The notes: generated from the sequence alone by a model not told the origin. 41,743 nucleotides of DNA from Bordetella parapertussis (GCA_945897475.1 CAMDFL010000017.1:1-41743), one strand, 5' to 3'. Positions 26,325 to 35,854 are shown, counted from the first letter of the stretch. A program made the numbers and translations.

Positions 26325-27152
26325 TTATGCGAGCGACCGACGCAGTAACACTTCCAGAACAAAGCGGCTACCGATGTAGGCGAGCAACAATGTGGCGAAA
26401 CCACTCAAGGTCCAGCGCAGTGCCTTCCTGCCGCGCCAGCCGTACAGGTATCGTCCGCATAGCAGTGCGGCGAATATCAACCAGGAGATGACCGCGAACA
26501 GCGTCTTGTGGTTGAATTTCATCGCTTGGCCGAACAGCGTCTCCGAATAGATGGCGCCACTGGCCAGCGTTAATGTCAGCAGTAAAAACCCCAGGGCGAT
26601 GAGCCGAAACAATAGTGTTTCCATGCTCAGGAGAGGGGGCATCGATGCCAACAGTCCATTCATGGAACCGCCGCCGCGCCCGTGTAGGCGGCGTTCCACC
26701 ACGGTCATCAACAGGGCATGCAATGCGGCAAGGGTAAACAAACTATAGGCGAGCATGGCAAGAGCGGTGTGCGAACGAAACTCGATGGATTGCGCGATGG
26801 GTGGAGCGGCGAGGCCGGGGAAAAGAGCGGGCCAGGGCGCGCATAACGCGGCTAAGGCGAGCACTGGCGCCTGCATGCCCTCCAGTCTAAGGAACAGGCT
26901 CTCTATCCAATAGATTAATACCGCAATCCATAGCATCACAGAGAGCGCGGTGGCAAAACCGAAGCGCAATTCGGACGATATGAAGAGAATTTCCCACAAC
27001 AGCCAGGTGTGCAAGGCGAGCGGCGCCAAGATGAGCGCGCGCTCCCAGGCAGTAATCGCCGTGGGCGCGGCGCCAATCCAGCGGGTGCGCCAGAAATGCA
27101 GGGCCAGGACCGCATAGATCAGCGCGGCAAGTGCGTGGAGTAAAATGTCCAT
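26325..27152 (-). CDS. CcsA/CcmC-like membrane protein (YpjD-like)
   Basis: A 275-aa polytopic inner-membrane protein of the cytochrome c assembly (CcsA/CcmF/CcmC) superfamily, with about eight hydrophobic helices. The region AIYSETLFGQAMKFNHKTLFAVISWLIF retains the conserved His and the hydrophobic pattern of the family, but the tryptophan-rich WWD motif of heme handlers is not evident. E. coli YpjD is the nearest known type, and lies next to ffh there as here. Actual heme transfer is unproven; a role with the neighbouring CNNM protein is possible. Divergent from ffh across a 101-bp gap. Confidence 0.8.
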   Translation of the reverse strand: MDILLHALAALIYAVLALHFWRTRWIGAAPTAITAWERALILAPLALHTWLLWEILFISSELRFGFATALSVMLWIAVLIYWIESLFLRLEGMQAPVLALAALCAPWPALFPGLAAPPIAQSIEFRSHTALAMLAYSLFTLAALHALLMTVVERRLHGRGGGSMNGLLASMPPLLSMETLLFRLIALGFLLLTLTLASGAIYSETLFGQAMKFNHKTLFAVISWLIFAALLCGRYLYGWRGRKALRWTLSGFATLLLAYIGSRFVLEVLLRRSLA

Positions 27153-27253
27153 TCAGCGAGTCTACACTGCGTTTCGGCATATTTTTCTAGCCCGTATTTG
27201 CGGCTCGAATCCCCTAATCACTCATATTGCGCGTCCTTGGCGCCCCCATCATC

Positions 27254-28603
27254 ATGCTCGAATCACTGACACAACGCCTCTCAAAAGTCATCAAAACCCT
27301 GCGAGGTGAGGCGAGGCTGACCGAAGGCAATATTCAAGATGCTTTGCGCGAGGTGCGAGTCGCGTTGCTCGAAGCCGACGTGGCGCTTCCGGTGGTTCGC
27401 GATTTCATCGCCCGTGTACGCGATCTGGCGATAGGCGAGGAGGTCGTGGGCAGCCTCAATCCCGGTCAAGCGCTGGTCGGCGTGGTGCATCGTGAATTGA
27501 CCCAATTGATGGGGGGGGCCGAAGTCGGTCTCGATCTGGCAGTGGTGCCGCCTGCGGTCATTCTGATGGCGGGCCTTCAGGGTTCGGGGAAAACGACTAC
27601 TGCCGGGAAAATCGCGCGGCGCCTGGTCGCTGATGAAGGCAGGAAGGTGTTGCTGACTTCTTGCGATGTCTATCGGCCGGCTGCCATCGAGCAACTGCGG
27701 CTGGTTGCCGCGCAAGCGGGCGCCGATTTTTTCCCATCAACTTCGGATCAAAAGCCGATTGAAATCGCGCGCGCTGCCTTGGAATTCGCACGCACGCATT
27801 ATCATCAGGTGCTCATCGTTGACACCGCCGGACGTTTGGCCATAGACGCGGCGATGATGGAGGAAATCAAGCGTTTGCACGAGAGCTTGAATCCCGCTGA
27901 AACCTTGTTTGTCGTCGATGCCATGCAAGGTCAGGACGCCGTCAATGTGGCGCGCATCTTCAACGAGGCTTTGCCGCTCACCGGTGTGGTACTCACCAAA
28001 CTCGATGGCGACGCGCGTGGCGGCGCAGCCTTGTCGGTGCGTCAAATCACGGGAAAGCCCATCAAATTTGTTGGGGTCAGCGAAAAATTGGAAGGCCTGG
28101 AGGCGTTTTATCCTGACCGAATGGCCGCGCGAATCCTGGGTATGGGCGACGTACTGTCGCTTGTGGAAGAAGCGCGTAAATCGGTTGACGTCGTTGAGGC
28201 GAGAAAGCTGGCCGATAAGTTAAAGAAAGGTAAGGGCTTCGATCTCGATGATTTCAAGCAACAACTTCAACAGATGAAAAAGATGGGAGGAATTTCCGCA
28301 CTGGTGGACAAGTTGCCGGCGCAAATGGCGCAGGCCGCTCAAGGTGCCAAGTTCGATGAACGGCAATTGATTCGCACCGAAGGAATCATCAATTCAATGA
28401 CTGCGATGGAGCGCGCCAAACCCGAGATTCTCAAGGCATCGCGTAAGCGCCGAATTGCTGGGGGCGCCGGGGTCTCGGTGCAGGAGGTCAATCGCCTGCT
28501 CAATCAATTCGAGCAAATGCAGAAAATGATGAAGCTGATGCAAAAAGGCGGCATGGCAAAGATGATGCGATCCATGAAGGGCATGATGCCGCGCGGGTTT
28601 TAG
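27254..28603 (+). CDS. ffh: Ffh, signal recognition particle protein
   Basis: SRP54 GTPase that with 4.5S RNA targets nascent membrane proteins to FtsY and the Sec translocon. The N domain is residues 1-85. The G domain has GLQGSGKTTTAGKIA (~106-120), DTAGRLAIDAAMMEE and TKLDGDARGGAALS. The methionine-rich M domain has QMQKMMKLMQKGGMAKMM at the end. The ATG at 27254 (LESLTQRLSKVIKTL) matches the family; an upstream in-frame start would add only non-conserved residues. 449 aa. The rpsP-rimM-trmD-rplS block follows after 140 bp with its own likely promoter. Confidence 0.96.
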   Translation: MLESLTQRLSKVIKTLRGEARLTEGNIQDALREVRVALLEADVALPVVRDFIARVRDLAIGEEVVGSLNPGQALVGVVHRELTQLMGGAEVGLDLAVVPPAVILMAGLQGSGKTTTAGKIARRLVADEGRKVLLTSCDVYRPAAIEQLRLVAAQAGADFFPSTSDQKPIEIARAALEFARTHYHQVLIVDTAGRLAIDAAMMEEIKRLHESLNPAETLFVVDAMQGQDAVNVARIFNEALPLTGVVLTKLDGDARGGAALSVRQITGKPIKFVGVSEKLEGLEAFYPDRMAARILGMGDVLSLVEEARKSVDVVEARKLADKLKKGKGFDLDDFKQQLQQMKKMGGISALVDKLPAQMAQAAQGAKFDERQLIRTEGIINSMTAMERAKPEILKASRKRRIAGGAGVSVQEVNRLLNQFEQMQKMMKLMQKGGMAKMMRSMKGMMPRGF

Positions 28604-28683
28604 ACGGTTTTTTTAGGAAGGGCCGTATCTTTCCACGGCGGCGTCCGGTAAGCATCCAATAACCAGAGCAGGCTATGTAGTTC

Positions 28684-28713
28684 TTGCTAATTCAGGCAAA
28701 ACCCTAGTAAAAT
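28684..28713 (+). promoter_or_regulatory. Candidate sigma-70 promoter for rpsP-rimM-trmD-rplS
   Basis: TTGCTA (28684-28689) and TAAAAT (28708-28713) are separated by 18 bp and end 30 bp before the rpsP ATG. The -10 with a CG-rich discriminator resembles those seen before secA and MEMO-AMMECR1 in this window. Confidence 0.5.
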
Positions 28714-28743
28714 CACGCCCTTTTCGCACACCCCGGAATCCTC

Positions 28744-28998
28744 ATGGTCGTTATACGTTTAGCACGAGGCGGCGCCAAGCACCGTCCTTTCTTCAGTATC
28801 GTGGTTGCAGATTCGCGCCGCACCGTTACCGGCCGCTTCATTGAGCGTGTCGGTTTCTATAATCCGAAGGCGCCCGCAGGTAGCGAGTCGCTACGCATAT
28901 CAGTGGATCGACTGGCCTATTGGAAGGGTCAGGGAGCACAACTCTCGCCTACCGTGGCTCGCCTGCAGAAAACCTTCGCGCGAACGCTGGCTAAATAA
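28744..28998 (+). CDS. rpsP: Ribosomal protein S16
   Basis: Small-subunit ribosomal protein needed for 30S assembly. The 84-aa sequence begins [17 protein letters not shown] and contains [21 protein letters not shown], characteristic of bS16. The following order rimM-trmD-rplS is conserved in most bacteria. The stop codon lies inside the first unit of a 33-bp tandem repeat that continues into rimM. Confidence 0.96.
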   Translation: MVVIRLARGGAKHRPFFSIVVADSRRTVTGRFIERVGFYNPKAPAGSESLRISVDRLAYWKGQGAQLSPTVARLQKTFARTLAK

Positions 28999-29062
28999 GC
29001 GGCATCGCGACCGAACGGATGGTCGAGATAAACGGCATCGCGGCGAAAGGGACGGCCGAAAC
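28997..29062 (+). repeat. 33-bp imperfect tandem duplication spanning the rpsP stop and rimM start
   Basis: Two adjacent 33-bp copies (28997-29029 and 29030-29062) share GGCATCGCG and a related second half. The first copy overlaps the rpsP stop and includes the rimM ATG at 29019. The second encodes rimM residues ~5-14. Confidence 0.7.
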
Positions 29063-29564
29063 GCAATCCCGCCTGGTGGTGATGGCGAAGGTACTTGGGC
29101 CCTTCGGGGTCAGGGGCTGGATCAAAATTCAGCACTACACTGAAGAGCCCGACAGTCTGGCCCGGTACCCGAAATGGTGTTTGCGGTTCGGGGAGGAATG
29201 GCGTGAAGTTGAGCTGGAGGAAAGCGAGCGTCATGGCGATCACATGGTTGCACGCATTCGTGGCTGCGAGAATCGCGACGAAGCGGCGCGGTTCAGTGGT
29301 GCGCTGGTTGCGGTGATTCGGGAGGCCATGCCCGAGGCGGGTGATGGCGAGTTTTATCGCGACGATTTAGTAGGTTTGAAGGTGGTGAACCTCATCGGTG
29401 AGAACCTGGGCGAGGTTAGTGAGATTTTCGAGAGCGGCGCGCATCCGATATTGCGTGTTGTTTGGAGTGGCGGTGAACGATTGTTGCCCTTCGTTCCCCA
29501 AGTCGTTGGCGGGATCGATCTTGCGGCCGGAGAAATTCGGGTGGATTGGGGAGCGGACTGGTGA
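29019..29564 (+). CDS. rimM: RimM, 16S rRNA processing / 30S maturation factor
   Basis: Assembly factor for the 30S head that binds S19. The N-terminal RimM domain starts at [19 protein letters not shown] (residue ~19) and the PRC-barrel at [13 protein letters not shown]. The end [23 protein letters not shown] is typical. Length 181 aa. The first ~17 residues ([17 protein letters not shown]) are not conserved and derive from a tandem duplication, and there is no strong ribosome-binding site, so the true start could be elsewhere nearby. It overlaps trmD through GTGA. Confidence 0.92.
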   Translation: MVEINGIAAKGTAETQSRLVVMAKVLGPFGVRGWIKIQHYTEEPDSLARYPKWCLRFGEEWREVELEESERHGDHMVARIRGCENRDEAARFSGALVAVIREAMPEAGDGEFYRDDLVGLKVVNLIGENLGEVSEIFESGAHPILRVVWSGGERLLPFVPQVVGGIDLAAGEIRVDWGADW

Positions 29565-30334
29565 TTCGGTTCGACTGCGTCACCCTGTTTCCAGATATGT
29601 TCGAAGCGATTACCGGCAGTGGTATCACCCAGCGGGCTTTTGATCGGGGACTTTGGGGGCTGGGTTTGTGGAATCCGCGCGATTTCACAACGGATAATTA
29701 CCGCAGGGTGGACGACCGGCCCTACGGGGGCGGACCGGGAATGGTGATGTTGGCCGAACCCCTGGAAAAAGCGATAGATGCGGCACGAAGCGCAGGCCAG
29801 GAAGAAGTAAAGGTAGTGCATCTGTCGCCTCGTGGCGGCAAATTGAGTGATGCCCGCGTGGCACGATTGGCGAAGGAAGCCAGGGTCATACTGGTTTGCA
29901 GCCGCTACGAGGGTGTTGATGAGCGCGTGATTGAGCGGTGCGTGGATGAAGAGTTATCCATTGGAGATTTTGTTATTTCCGGTGGAGAGTTGGCGGCGAT
30001 GGTGTTGATTGACGCGGTAGTTCGCAAATTGCCCGGTGCTTTGGGTGATGAGCGTTCAGCGATAGAGGAGTCGTTCAGTATCGAGAGTGGGGGCTTGCTG
30101 GATTGCCCGCATTACACCCGGCCTGAGCGCTATCGCGAACGTGGGGTGCCGCCGGTGTTGCTCTCGGGCCATCATATGGACATTGCCCGATGGCGACACA
30201 AGCAGGCATTGGGATTTACTTGGCTGCTTCGGCCGGAGTTGATTGAGATGCGTGGATTGAACGAATTGGAAATGAGCCTGTTGGAAGAGTTCCGACGGGA
30301 ACAAGCGCAGAATAGCGAAGGAGAAAAAGCATGA
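29561..30334 (+). CDS. trmD: TrmD, tRNA (guanine-37-N1)-methyltransferase
   Basis: SPOUT-class enzyme that methylates G37 next to the anticodon using SAM. The GTG start in the rimM GTGA overlap gives [16 protein letters not shown], the family's opening, and 257 aa. The trefoil-knot motifs are present: [20 protein letters not shown] and [17 protein letters not shown] (here [16 protein letters not shown]). The C-terminal helical domain includes [14 protein letters not shown]. It ends in an ATGA overlap with rplS. Confidence 0.96.
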   Translation: MIRFDCVTLFPDMFEAITGSGITQRAFDRGLWGLGLWNPRDFTTDNYRRVDDRPYGGGPGMVMLAEPLEKAIDAARSAGQEEVKVVHLSPRGGKLSDARVARLAKEARVILVCSRYEGVDERVIERCVDEELSIGDFVISGGELAAMVLIDAVVRKLPGALGDERSAIEESFSIESGGLLDCPHYTRPERYRERGVPPVLLSGHHMDIARWRHKQALGFTWLLRPELIEMRGLNELEMSLLEEFRREQAQNSEGEKA

Positions 30335-30747
30335 ACCTGTTACAAACCATAGAGTCCGAAGAAATTGCCCGCTTGGGTAGGAAGTTTCCCATTTTTGCCC
30401 CAGGCGACACAATCATTGTTAACGTCAGCGTGGTCGAGGGCGAAAGAAAGCGGGTACAGGCCTACGAGGGCGTGGTGATCGCCAAGAAAAATCGCGGCCT
30501 CAACTCCTCTTTCACGGTGCGCAAGATCTCCTCCGGCGAAGGCGTGGAGCGGACCTTTCAAACCCATTCTCCGATGATTTCCTCGGTGGAAGTCAAGCGC
30601 AAGGGCGCGGTGCGCAGCGCCAAGCTCTACTACATGCGCGGTCGGTCAGGAAAATCGGCACGAATTCGCGAAAAGCTCGGCGAGAAAATCGTCAATATCG
30701 ATAAGGCTGAGCAAGCTCCTCAAGCCGCTGCCGCTGTCTCTGCCTAG
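30331..30747 (+). CDS. rplS: Ribosomal protein L19
   Basis: Large-subunit protein at the 30S-50S interface. The 138-aa sequence has [36 protein letters not shown] and [16 protein letters not shown], all typical of bL19. A lysine- and alanine-rich tail ([12 protein letters not shown]) makes it slightly longer than the E. coli protein. It is translationally coupled to trmD and is the last gene of the ribosomal block; ribBX starts after 79 bp. Confidence 0.96.
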   Translation: MNLLQTIESEEIARLGRKFPIFAPGDTIIVNVSVVEGERKRVQAYEGVVIAKKNRGLNSSFTVRKISSGEGVERTFQTHSPMISSVEVKRKGAVRSAKLYYMRGRSGKSARIREKLGEKIVNIDKAEQAPQAAAAVSA

Positions 30748-30826
30748 ACGAGACAAGATTATCCGGGAGGCGAAAGTTTTCCGGCGCCATTGATCCGGGG
30801 TGGCGAGCATTTTTCATGGAGCGCAA

Positions 30827-31939
30827 ATGAGCCTGCATACTGTCCCCGAAATTGTAGCCGACATCAAAGCCGGCAAGATGGTGATCCTGGTTGACGACGA
30901 GGACAGGGAAAATGAGGGCGACCTGATTATCGCCGGTCAATTCGTGACGCCCGAGGCGGTCAATTTCATGGCCAAATACGGGCGAGGCCTGGTATGCCTG
31001 GCGCTCACAGAGGCGCGATGCCGGCAACTTAATCTGCCGCTCATGGTGCGCGACAATAGGGCGCCGCTGGGAACCGCGTTTACCGTGTCGATCGAGGCTG
31101 CTGAAGGCGTCACCACCGGCATTTCCGCACACGATCGCTCGCGCACCATTCAAGCCGCCGTGGCGCTGGATGCCAAGCCCGAGGATATCGTTCAGCCAGG
31201 TCACATCTTTCCATTGATGGCGCAAGCCGGCGGCGTGCTGGTGCGCGCGGGTCACACCGAAGCGGGTTGCGATCTCGCGCATCTGGCGGGGCTGATCCCC
31301 GCTGCGGTGATCTGCGAAGTGCTGAAGGACGACGGCAGCATGGCGCGACTGCCCGACCTTCTCGAGTTCGGAAAAATACACGGCCTGAAAACAGGCACTA
31401 TCGCCGACCTGATTCACTATCGAAGTCAAAATGAAAGTCTGGTACGCCGCGTCACCGAACGTCGCGTGAAAACCGCGCATGGCGAATTTCAAATGCTCGC
31501 TTTCCTCGAAAAGATGAGTGGACAGGTGCATATCGCCTTGACGCTGGGCGATATTGACCCCGAGGAGGAGACCCTGGTCCGCGTTCATCAACCCTTGTCA
31601 TTGATCGACCTCCTGGACATGGACGCCAGCGGACACTCGTGGACGGTGCACGAAGCCATGGCCAAGATCGCCGCCGAGGGTAAGGGCGTGCTGGTGCTGC
31701 TTAATTGTTCCAACAGCGCCTCGCAGTTAATCGAGGATGTTTCCGCGCCCATGCGCCGCAGTCCGCAGGCGAAAATGGATCTCCTGACTTATGGTATTGG
31801 TGCGCAAATACTTCGTGAATTAAATGTCGGTCGCATGCGATTGCTGGCCGTACAGAGAAAGATTCCCAGCATGGCGGGGTTTGGTCTGGAGGTCGGCCGC
31901 TTCGTGGCGCATCGCGAGACCAGTAAGAGTCGCGCGTGA
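30827..31939 (+). CDS. ribBX: RibBX: DHBP synthase with a degenerate GTP cyclohydrolase II-like domain
   Basis: The N-terminal ~200 residues are 3,4-dihydroxy-2-butanone-4-phosphate synthase, with [16 protein letters not shown] and [15 protein letters not shown]; it makes the four-carbon riboflavin precursor. The C-terminal ~165 residues are related to GTP cyclohydrolase II ([19 protein letters not shown]). They lack the zinc cysteines (normally in an SLRCDCG motif) and the RQEGRNIGL catalytic loop; the corresponding stretch reads [12 protein letters not shown]. This matches the RibBX type described in proteobacteria, so a separate ribA is expected elsewhere. The ATG at 30827 gives 370 aa. 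Overlaps ribH by GTGA. Confidence 0.9.
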   Translation: MSLHTVPEIVADIKAGKMVILVDDEDRENEGDLIIAGQFVTPEAVNFMAKYGRGLVCLALTEARCRQLNLPLMVRDNRAPLGTAFTVSIEAAEGVTTGISAHDRSRTIQAAVALDAKPEDIVQPGHIFPLMAQAGGVLVRAGHTEAGCDLAHLAGLIPAAVICEVLKDDGSMARLPDLLEFGKIHGLKTGTIADLIHYRSQNESLVRRVTERRVKTAHGEFQMLAFLEKMSGQVHIALTLGDIDPEEETLVRVHQPLSLIDLLDMDASGHSWTVHEAMAKIAAEGKGVLVLLNCSNSASQLIEDVSAPMRRSPQAKMDLLTYGIGAQILRELNVGRMRLLAVQRKIPSMAGFGLEVGRFVAHRETSKSRA

Positions 31940-32400
31940 ACGAAATCGACGTGAAACTGAATGGCACCGGCCTGTCGGTGGCCATAGTGCGTGCGCGTTT
32001 TAACGAAAGCGTGGGTCTGCACTTGCTCCGAAGTTGCACCCAACGCCTTAGCGAACTCGGTGTGGCCGACGATGCCGTTTCGGTTGTCACCGTGCCCGGC
32101 GCCCTGGAGGTGCCACTCGCATTGCAGAAGCTCGCCGCCACTGGCCGCTATCACGCTTTGATCGCGTTGGGCGCGGTAATTCGCGGCGAGACTTACCATT
32201 TCGAAATCGTCTCCAACGAATCCGCCGCCGGAATTTTAGCAGTAGCACTCGATTCGGGAATACCGATTGCCAATGGCATTCTTACCACGGAAACCGAAGC
32301 CCAGGCCGAGGCGCGTGTGATACAAAAGGGCAGCGACTGCGCCGAAGCCGCGGTTGAAATGGCCGGTCTGTGCCGCGCCATAGAGAACTCGCGTTCATGA
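31936..32400 (+). CDS. ribH: RibH, 6,7-dimethyl-8-ribityllumazine synthase
   Basis: Penultimate enzyme of riboflavin synthesis, condensing the DHBP made by RibBX with the ribitylamino-pyrimidine. The 154-aa protein has [27 protein letters not shown] and [14 protein letters not shown] with the catalytic His, then [15 protein letters not shown]. The GTG start is in the GTGA overlap with ribBX, and its stop overlaps nusB by ATGA. The ribBX-ribH-nusB-thiL order is common in proteobacteria. Confidence 0.95.
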   Translation: MNEIDVKLNGTGLSVAIVRARFNESVGLHLLRSCTQRLSELGVADDAVSVVTVPGALEVPLALQKLAATGRYHALIALGAVIRGETYHFEIVSNESAAGILAVALDSGIPIANGILTTETEAQAEARVIQKGSDCAEAAVEMAGLCRAIENSRS

Positions 32401-32816
32401 AATCAGCGCGTCGCCGCGCACGCGAACTGGTGGTCCAAGGCTTGTATTCATGGCAAATGTCCGGCTTGTCCGCTGCGGAAATTCTTGCCCATCTGTCCGA
32501 TTCCAAAGATTTCGAGCGTGCCGACGGCGCGATGCTGCAGCGCTTGCTCTCAGGTGCAATTGAGGCTGCCGAAAATCTTCGTGCAATGCTCTCACCGCTT
32601 CTGGATCGTCCCTGGCCCGAACTATCTCCGGTGGAGCGCGCTGTTCTGCTGCTCGCGGCATTCGAATTGAGCGCGGCGCCCGAGGTGCCATACCGCGTCG
32701 TTATCAATGAAGCGGTGGAGCTTACCAAGATATTTGGCGGCACCGACGGGCATAAGTACGTCAACGGTGTGCTCGATAGAGTCTCGCGGGCGCTGCGGCC
32801 TGCGGAGACCGCCTGA
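32397..32816 (+). CDS. nusB: NusB, transcription antitermination factor
   Basis: All-helical RNA-binding protein that with NusE (S10) binds boxA and supports rRNA antitermination. The 139-aa product starts [22 protein letters not shown] and ends with the typical [26 protein letters not shown]. The ATG sits in an ATGA overlap with ribH. A longer in-frame opening inside ribH was rejected. Confidence 0.95.
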   Translation: MKSARRRARELVVQGLYSWQMSGLSAAEILAHLSDSKDFERADGAMLQRLLSGAIEAAENLRAMLSPLLDRPWPELSPVERAVLLLAAFELSAAPEVPYRVVINEAVELTKIFGGTDGHKYVNGVLDRVSRALRPAETA

Positions 32817-32835
32817 AGTAAATCCTATTTCGCCC

Positions 32836-33798
32836 ATGGCTACGGAGTTCGATCTCATTCGTCGCTATTTCAACCGGCCTGCGAAAAATGCGGTGCTTGG
32901 CGTGGGTGACGATTGCGCCTTATGGACCCCAGGCATTGGCCTTCTGCAGGCAGTGTCCACCGACATGCTGATCGAAGGTCGCCACTTTCTGGCGGGAACA
33001 GACCCCGAAAAATTGGGACGCAAATCCCTCGCTGTTAATCTGTCCGACCTGGCTGCCATGGGAGCTGATCCACGCTACGCGCTTCTTTCGATCGCGATTC
33101 CCAGCAATGATGAAAAATGGCTGGAGGCATTCGCCCGTGGATTTTTTGCGCAGGCCGATCGGTATGGCGTCGAACTCGTTGGTGGTGACACCACGCGTGG
33201 AGCGCTGGTAATCAGCGTCACCGTGATCGGTGAACTGCCCTTGGATCTAGCCTTGCGACGCGACGCGGCCTTGGCGGGAGACGAAGTCTGGTTATCGGGT
33301 GCAACCGGCGGTGCGGCGCTCGCGCTTGCCCACCAGATGGGCCGCGTGAGCCTCAACGGGTGCGACCTTGATGATTGCCTGGCACGCCTGGATGATCCTG
33401 AGCCGCGCGTGGAACTGGGGCGGCGACTGCGCGGTATTGCACACGCGGCAATCGATATTTCCGACGGCCTATTGGCCGATCTGGGTCATGTCGCCGAACG
33501 CTCAGAGGTTGCTATAGACATTGTCGCCGATCGCCTAGCCGTGACCAGCGCCTTGCGCGCTTGTTCCGATGTCGAGCTGCGCTGGCAATGCATTGCCGCT
33601 GGCGGCGACGATTACGAGCTTGCCTTCACCGCGCCTCGATCGCAGCATGCCGCTGTGGATAGTATCGGGATGGAGCTCGGACTCGCACTGACTTGTATCG
33701 GCAGCGTTATTCCGGGCGAACCTGTAGTGACGCTACGCGATAGCGCTGGTATGCCCATGAAAATGGCGCGTACCGGTTACGATCATTTCGATGCTTAA
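32836..33798 (+). CDS. thiL: ThiL, thiamine-monophosphate kinase
   Basis: Phosphorylates thiamine monophosphate to the active cofactor thiamine diphosphate in the cytoplasm; PurM/AIR-synthase fold. The 320-aa sequence shows EFDLIRRYF, GVGDDCALW and the metal-binding VSTDMLIEGRHF. LAAMGADPRYALLS, VGGDTTRGALV and ISDGLLADLGHVAE are also present, and AAGGDDYELAFT is near the C-terminus. The ATG at 32836 lies 19 bp after nusB and matches the family start. The ThiE-like half of the MutT fusion elsewhere in the window is unrelated in position. Confidence 0.94.
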   Translation: MATEFDLIRRYFNRPAKNAVLGVGDDCALWTPGIGLLQAVSTDMLIEGRHFLAGTDPEKLGRKSLAVNLSDLAAMGADPRYALLSIAIPSNDEKWLEAFARGFFAQADRYGVELVGGDTTRGALVISVTVIGELPLDLALRRDAALAGDEVWLSGATGGAALALAHQMGRVSLNGCDLDDCLARLDDPEPRVELGRRLRGIAHAAIDISDGLLADLGHVAERSEVAIDIVADRLAVTSALRACSDVELRWQCIAAGGDDYELAFTAPRSQHAAVDSIGMELGLALTCIGSVIPGEPVVTLRDSAGMPMKMARTGYDHFDA

Positions 33799-33825
33799 AG
33801 CCGTTCTAATAATCGCTTGCCAATC

Positions 33826-34323
33826 ATGATCGTTCGCCCGTCCGGTAAATTTCTGCTCTCGCATCCTGCGCATTTTCTAGCATTGGGCTTTGGCACAGGC
33901 TTGGCTCCCGTGGCGCCCGGCACCGTGGGCACCTTGCTCGGATTCCCGGTCTACTGGATGCTTACGTTGTGGTTCGGTCCCAGCGAGATACTGATCGCCA
34001 CAGTGCTGATGTTCATACTGGGAATCTGGGCCTGCCAGCGCACCGGAAATGATATGGGCATCGCCGATCACAGCAGCATGGTCTGGGACGAAGTGGTTGC
34101 CTTTGTCATGATTCTGGTCTTCACCCCACCGGGGTTATTTTGGCAGGCGTTTGCGTTTTTCGCGTTTCGATTTTTCGACATCTTGAAGCCCCCGCCCATC
34201 AGAGAAGCAGACCGTCGCTGGAAAGGCGGATTTGGAGTGATGTTTGACGACATCCTTGCCGCGGGTTATACGCTGCTGTTGATGGCGCTGGCGACGCGAC
34301 TGCTTCCCACTGGCCTGTTTTAA
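33826..34323 (+). CDS. pgpA: PgpA, phosphatidylglycerophosphatase A
   Basis: Inner-membrane enzyme that dephosphorylates phosphatidylglycerol phosphate to phosphatidylglycerol. The ~165-aa product has FGTGLAPVAPGTVGTL, VWDEVVAFVMIL, RFFDILKPPPIRE and GGFGVMFDDILAAGY, the PgpA-specific motifs, with about four hydrophobic helices. The start is taken as ATG 33826; a TTG at 33817 adds three residues. It follows thiL, as in many proteobacteria. Confidence 0.92.
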   Translation: MIVRPSGKFLLSHPAHFLALGFGTGLAPVAPGTVGTLLGFPVYWMLTLWFGPSEILIATVLMFILGIWACQRTGNDMGIADHSSMVWDEVVAFVMILVFTPPGLFWQAFAFFAFRFFDILKPPPIREADRRWKGGFGVMFDDILAAGYTLLLMALATRLLPTGLF

Positions 34324-34437
34324 TCAAACGAATTATTGATTATTCCCAACAACATGACAGGCTCGCAAGATCCATGTTCTGGCATGAATTAATTGAATTT
34401 CTCGGCAATTAACAGGTTAGTAAGGTGAGTTTCCTCT

Positions 34438-34932
34438 ATGGCGCATGACCCCCTCTTTACGCTGGCAACCCTAACCGGCTCGCGCCTCAAGGCGAGCGGA
34501 TTGAAACTTGCGAGCGCCGAATCCTGCACCGGCGGATGGATCTCAGCGGCGGTGACTGCGGTGGCCGGTAGTTCCGAATGGTTTGATCGCGGTTTTGTCA
34601 CTTATTCGAATGAGGCCAAGGTCGAGATGCTCGGCGTCTCGCGCGCCACGCTGGACGCGCATGGTGCGGTGAGCGAAGCAACGGCGCTGGAAATGGCACA
34701 AGGCGCCATCAACAATGGCCGCGCTCAGATGGCGGTCGCCGTCACCGGTGTCGCCGGGCCGGGCGGCGGAACCGATGCCAAGCCGGTGGGTACGGTGTGT
34801 ATTGCCTGGGCCGGGCCAGGAAAAAAATTGCATTGCGTAACACAACGTTTCGACGGCGATCGTGAGCAAATACGGCGCAAGACAGTGATAGCTGCTTTGC
34901 AGGGCATAATCGAGCTACTGGAGGAAAACTAA
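34438..34932 (+). CDS. pncC: PncC / CinA C-terminal domain, nicotinamide-nucleotide amidohydrolase
   Basis: Stand-alone CinA C-domain protein that deamidates nicotinamide mononucleotide in NAD recycling. The 164-aa sequence shows LASAESCTGGWISAAVTAVAGSS, GFVTYSNEAKVEMLGV, VAVTGVAGPGGGTDAKPVGTV and the family C-terminus. In many bacteria it sits near recA, and recA lies about 5 kb downstream here. Its TAA overlaps the next start by one base (TAATG), suggesting cotranscription with the methyltransferase. Confidence 0.93.
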   Translation: MAHDPLFTLATLTGSRLKASGLKLASAESCTGGWISAAVTAVAGSSEWFDRGFVTYSNEAKVEMLGVSRATLDAHGAVSEATALEMAQGAINNGRAQMAVAVTGVAGPGGGTDAKPVGTVCIAWAGPGKKLHCVTQRFDGDREQIRRKTVIAALQGIIELLEEN

Positions 34933-35831
34933 TGAATCGTTTCATCATGGGATTGGTATCTTTAAGGTGGTTTTCGTCGCGGTTTTCGTCGCTATTTGTG
35001 TCGCTTATTGCATCGATATTTGCGTTGATGAATACGCAATCCGCATTCGCACAGGGAAGTTTCGGACCTTACGTGCCCACACCCACTGTCATCGTCGATC
35101 GCCTTCTCGATATGGGTTCGGTAAGTGCTCGCGACTATCTTATCGATCTGGGTTCAGGCGATGGTCGAATCGTGATCACAGCGGCGAAAAAATTCGGTGC
35201 GCGCGGACACGGCATCGACATCCAGGAAAAATTGGTGGCGCTGGCCAACCAGAATGCCGCGACCGAAGGGGTGGCGGACCGGGTGAAGTTCGTGCGCGGG
35301 GACATCATGGAAGCGGATTTCTCACAGGCGAGCATCATCACAACGTATCTCTTACCCAGCACAATCACCAAGCTCGTGCCAAAATTTCTGGCCGAATTGA
35401 AGCCGGGCACCCGCATCGTCTCGCACGACTATCCGATCAACCCTCTGGTTCACGAGAAGGTCGTCAGTTTCGACCTCGAGGAGAAAATCAAGATCAGCGG
35501 CACCCCGTTGACGGTGATTTATTTGTACATCATTCCTGCCCGTGTTGCCGGCGAGTGGAATCTGAATCTGGCCTCGGCCGGCGCGGGTGGCAAACCGCTG
35601 ACGGTGCGAATCGATCAACGCGCGGAGTCGCTCTCGGGCAGTGTTGAATTGGCGGGCGCGCGAGTTCCACTGCGAGATCTCAAAGTGAGCGGCGAAGAAA
35701 TTTCCTTTGCCTATGCAAGCGGCGCATCGGGAACGGTCTCATTGCGCGGCACGGTCAACGGGGCGGAGATGAGTGGCACCGTGATATCGGCTTCCGCGCC
35801 GGTTAAGACCTGGAGTGCGAGGCGGCGGTAA
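34932..35831 (+). CDS. Putative exported class I SAM-dependent methyltransferase (paralogue 1)
   Basis: A 299-aa protein. The N-terminus looks like a signal peptide: a basic start, a hydrophobic core (residues ~13-33) and a likely cleavage after SAFA (37-40). After GPYVPTPTVIVDRLLDMG comes methyltransferase motif I IDLGSGDGRIVITAA (71-85) and an acidic residue in GHGIDIQ, then TYLLPSTITKLVPKFLAELKPG and VSHDYPI. The last ~100 residues look like a beta-rich extension. The closest fold type I recall is the FAM173/lysine methyltransferase-like group; substrate unknown. An exported SAM enzyme is odd, since SAM is cytoplasmic; the leader might instead be a membrane anchor. The signal core is built from a 12-bp tandem repeat. 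Confidence 0.75.
   Translation: MNRFIMGLVSLRWFSSRFSSLFVSLIASIFALMNTQSAFAQGSFGPYVPTPTVIVDRLLDMGSVSARDYLIDLGSGDGRIVITAAKKFGARGHGIDIQEKLVALANQNAATEGVADRVKFVRGDIMEADFSQASIITTYLLPSTITKLVPKFLAELKPGTRIVSHDYPINPLVHEKVVSFDLEEKIKISGTPLTVIYLYIIPARVAGEWNLNLASAGAGGKPLTVRIDQRAESLSGSVELAGARVPLRDLKVSGEEISFAYASGASGTVSLRGTVNGAEMSGTVISASAPVKTWSARRR
34971..35030 (+). repeat. 12-bp in-frame tandem repeat encoding a signal-peptide core
   Basis: Five adjacent 12-bp units (34971, 34983, 34995, 35007, 35019) in frame encode FSSR, FSSL, FVSL, IASI and FALM. The first two differ only at the end; later ones are degenerate. Together they form the hydrophobic region of the leader. Confidence 0.7.
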
Positions 35832-35854
35832 GCTTGCATCGCATATCGTGATCC

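Noticed and set aside
30748..30826. FMN riboswitch before ribBX
   Set aside because: The gap is only 79 bp and shows none of the conserved RFN stem motifs.
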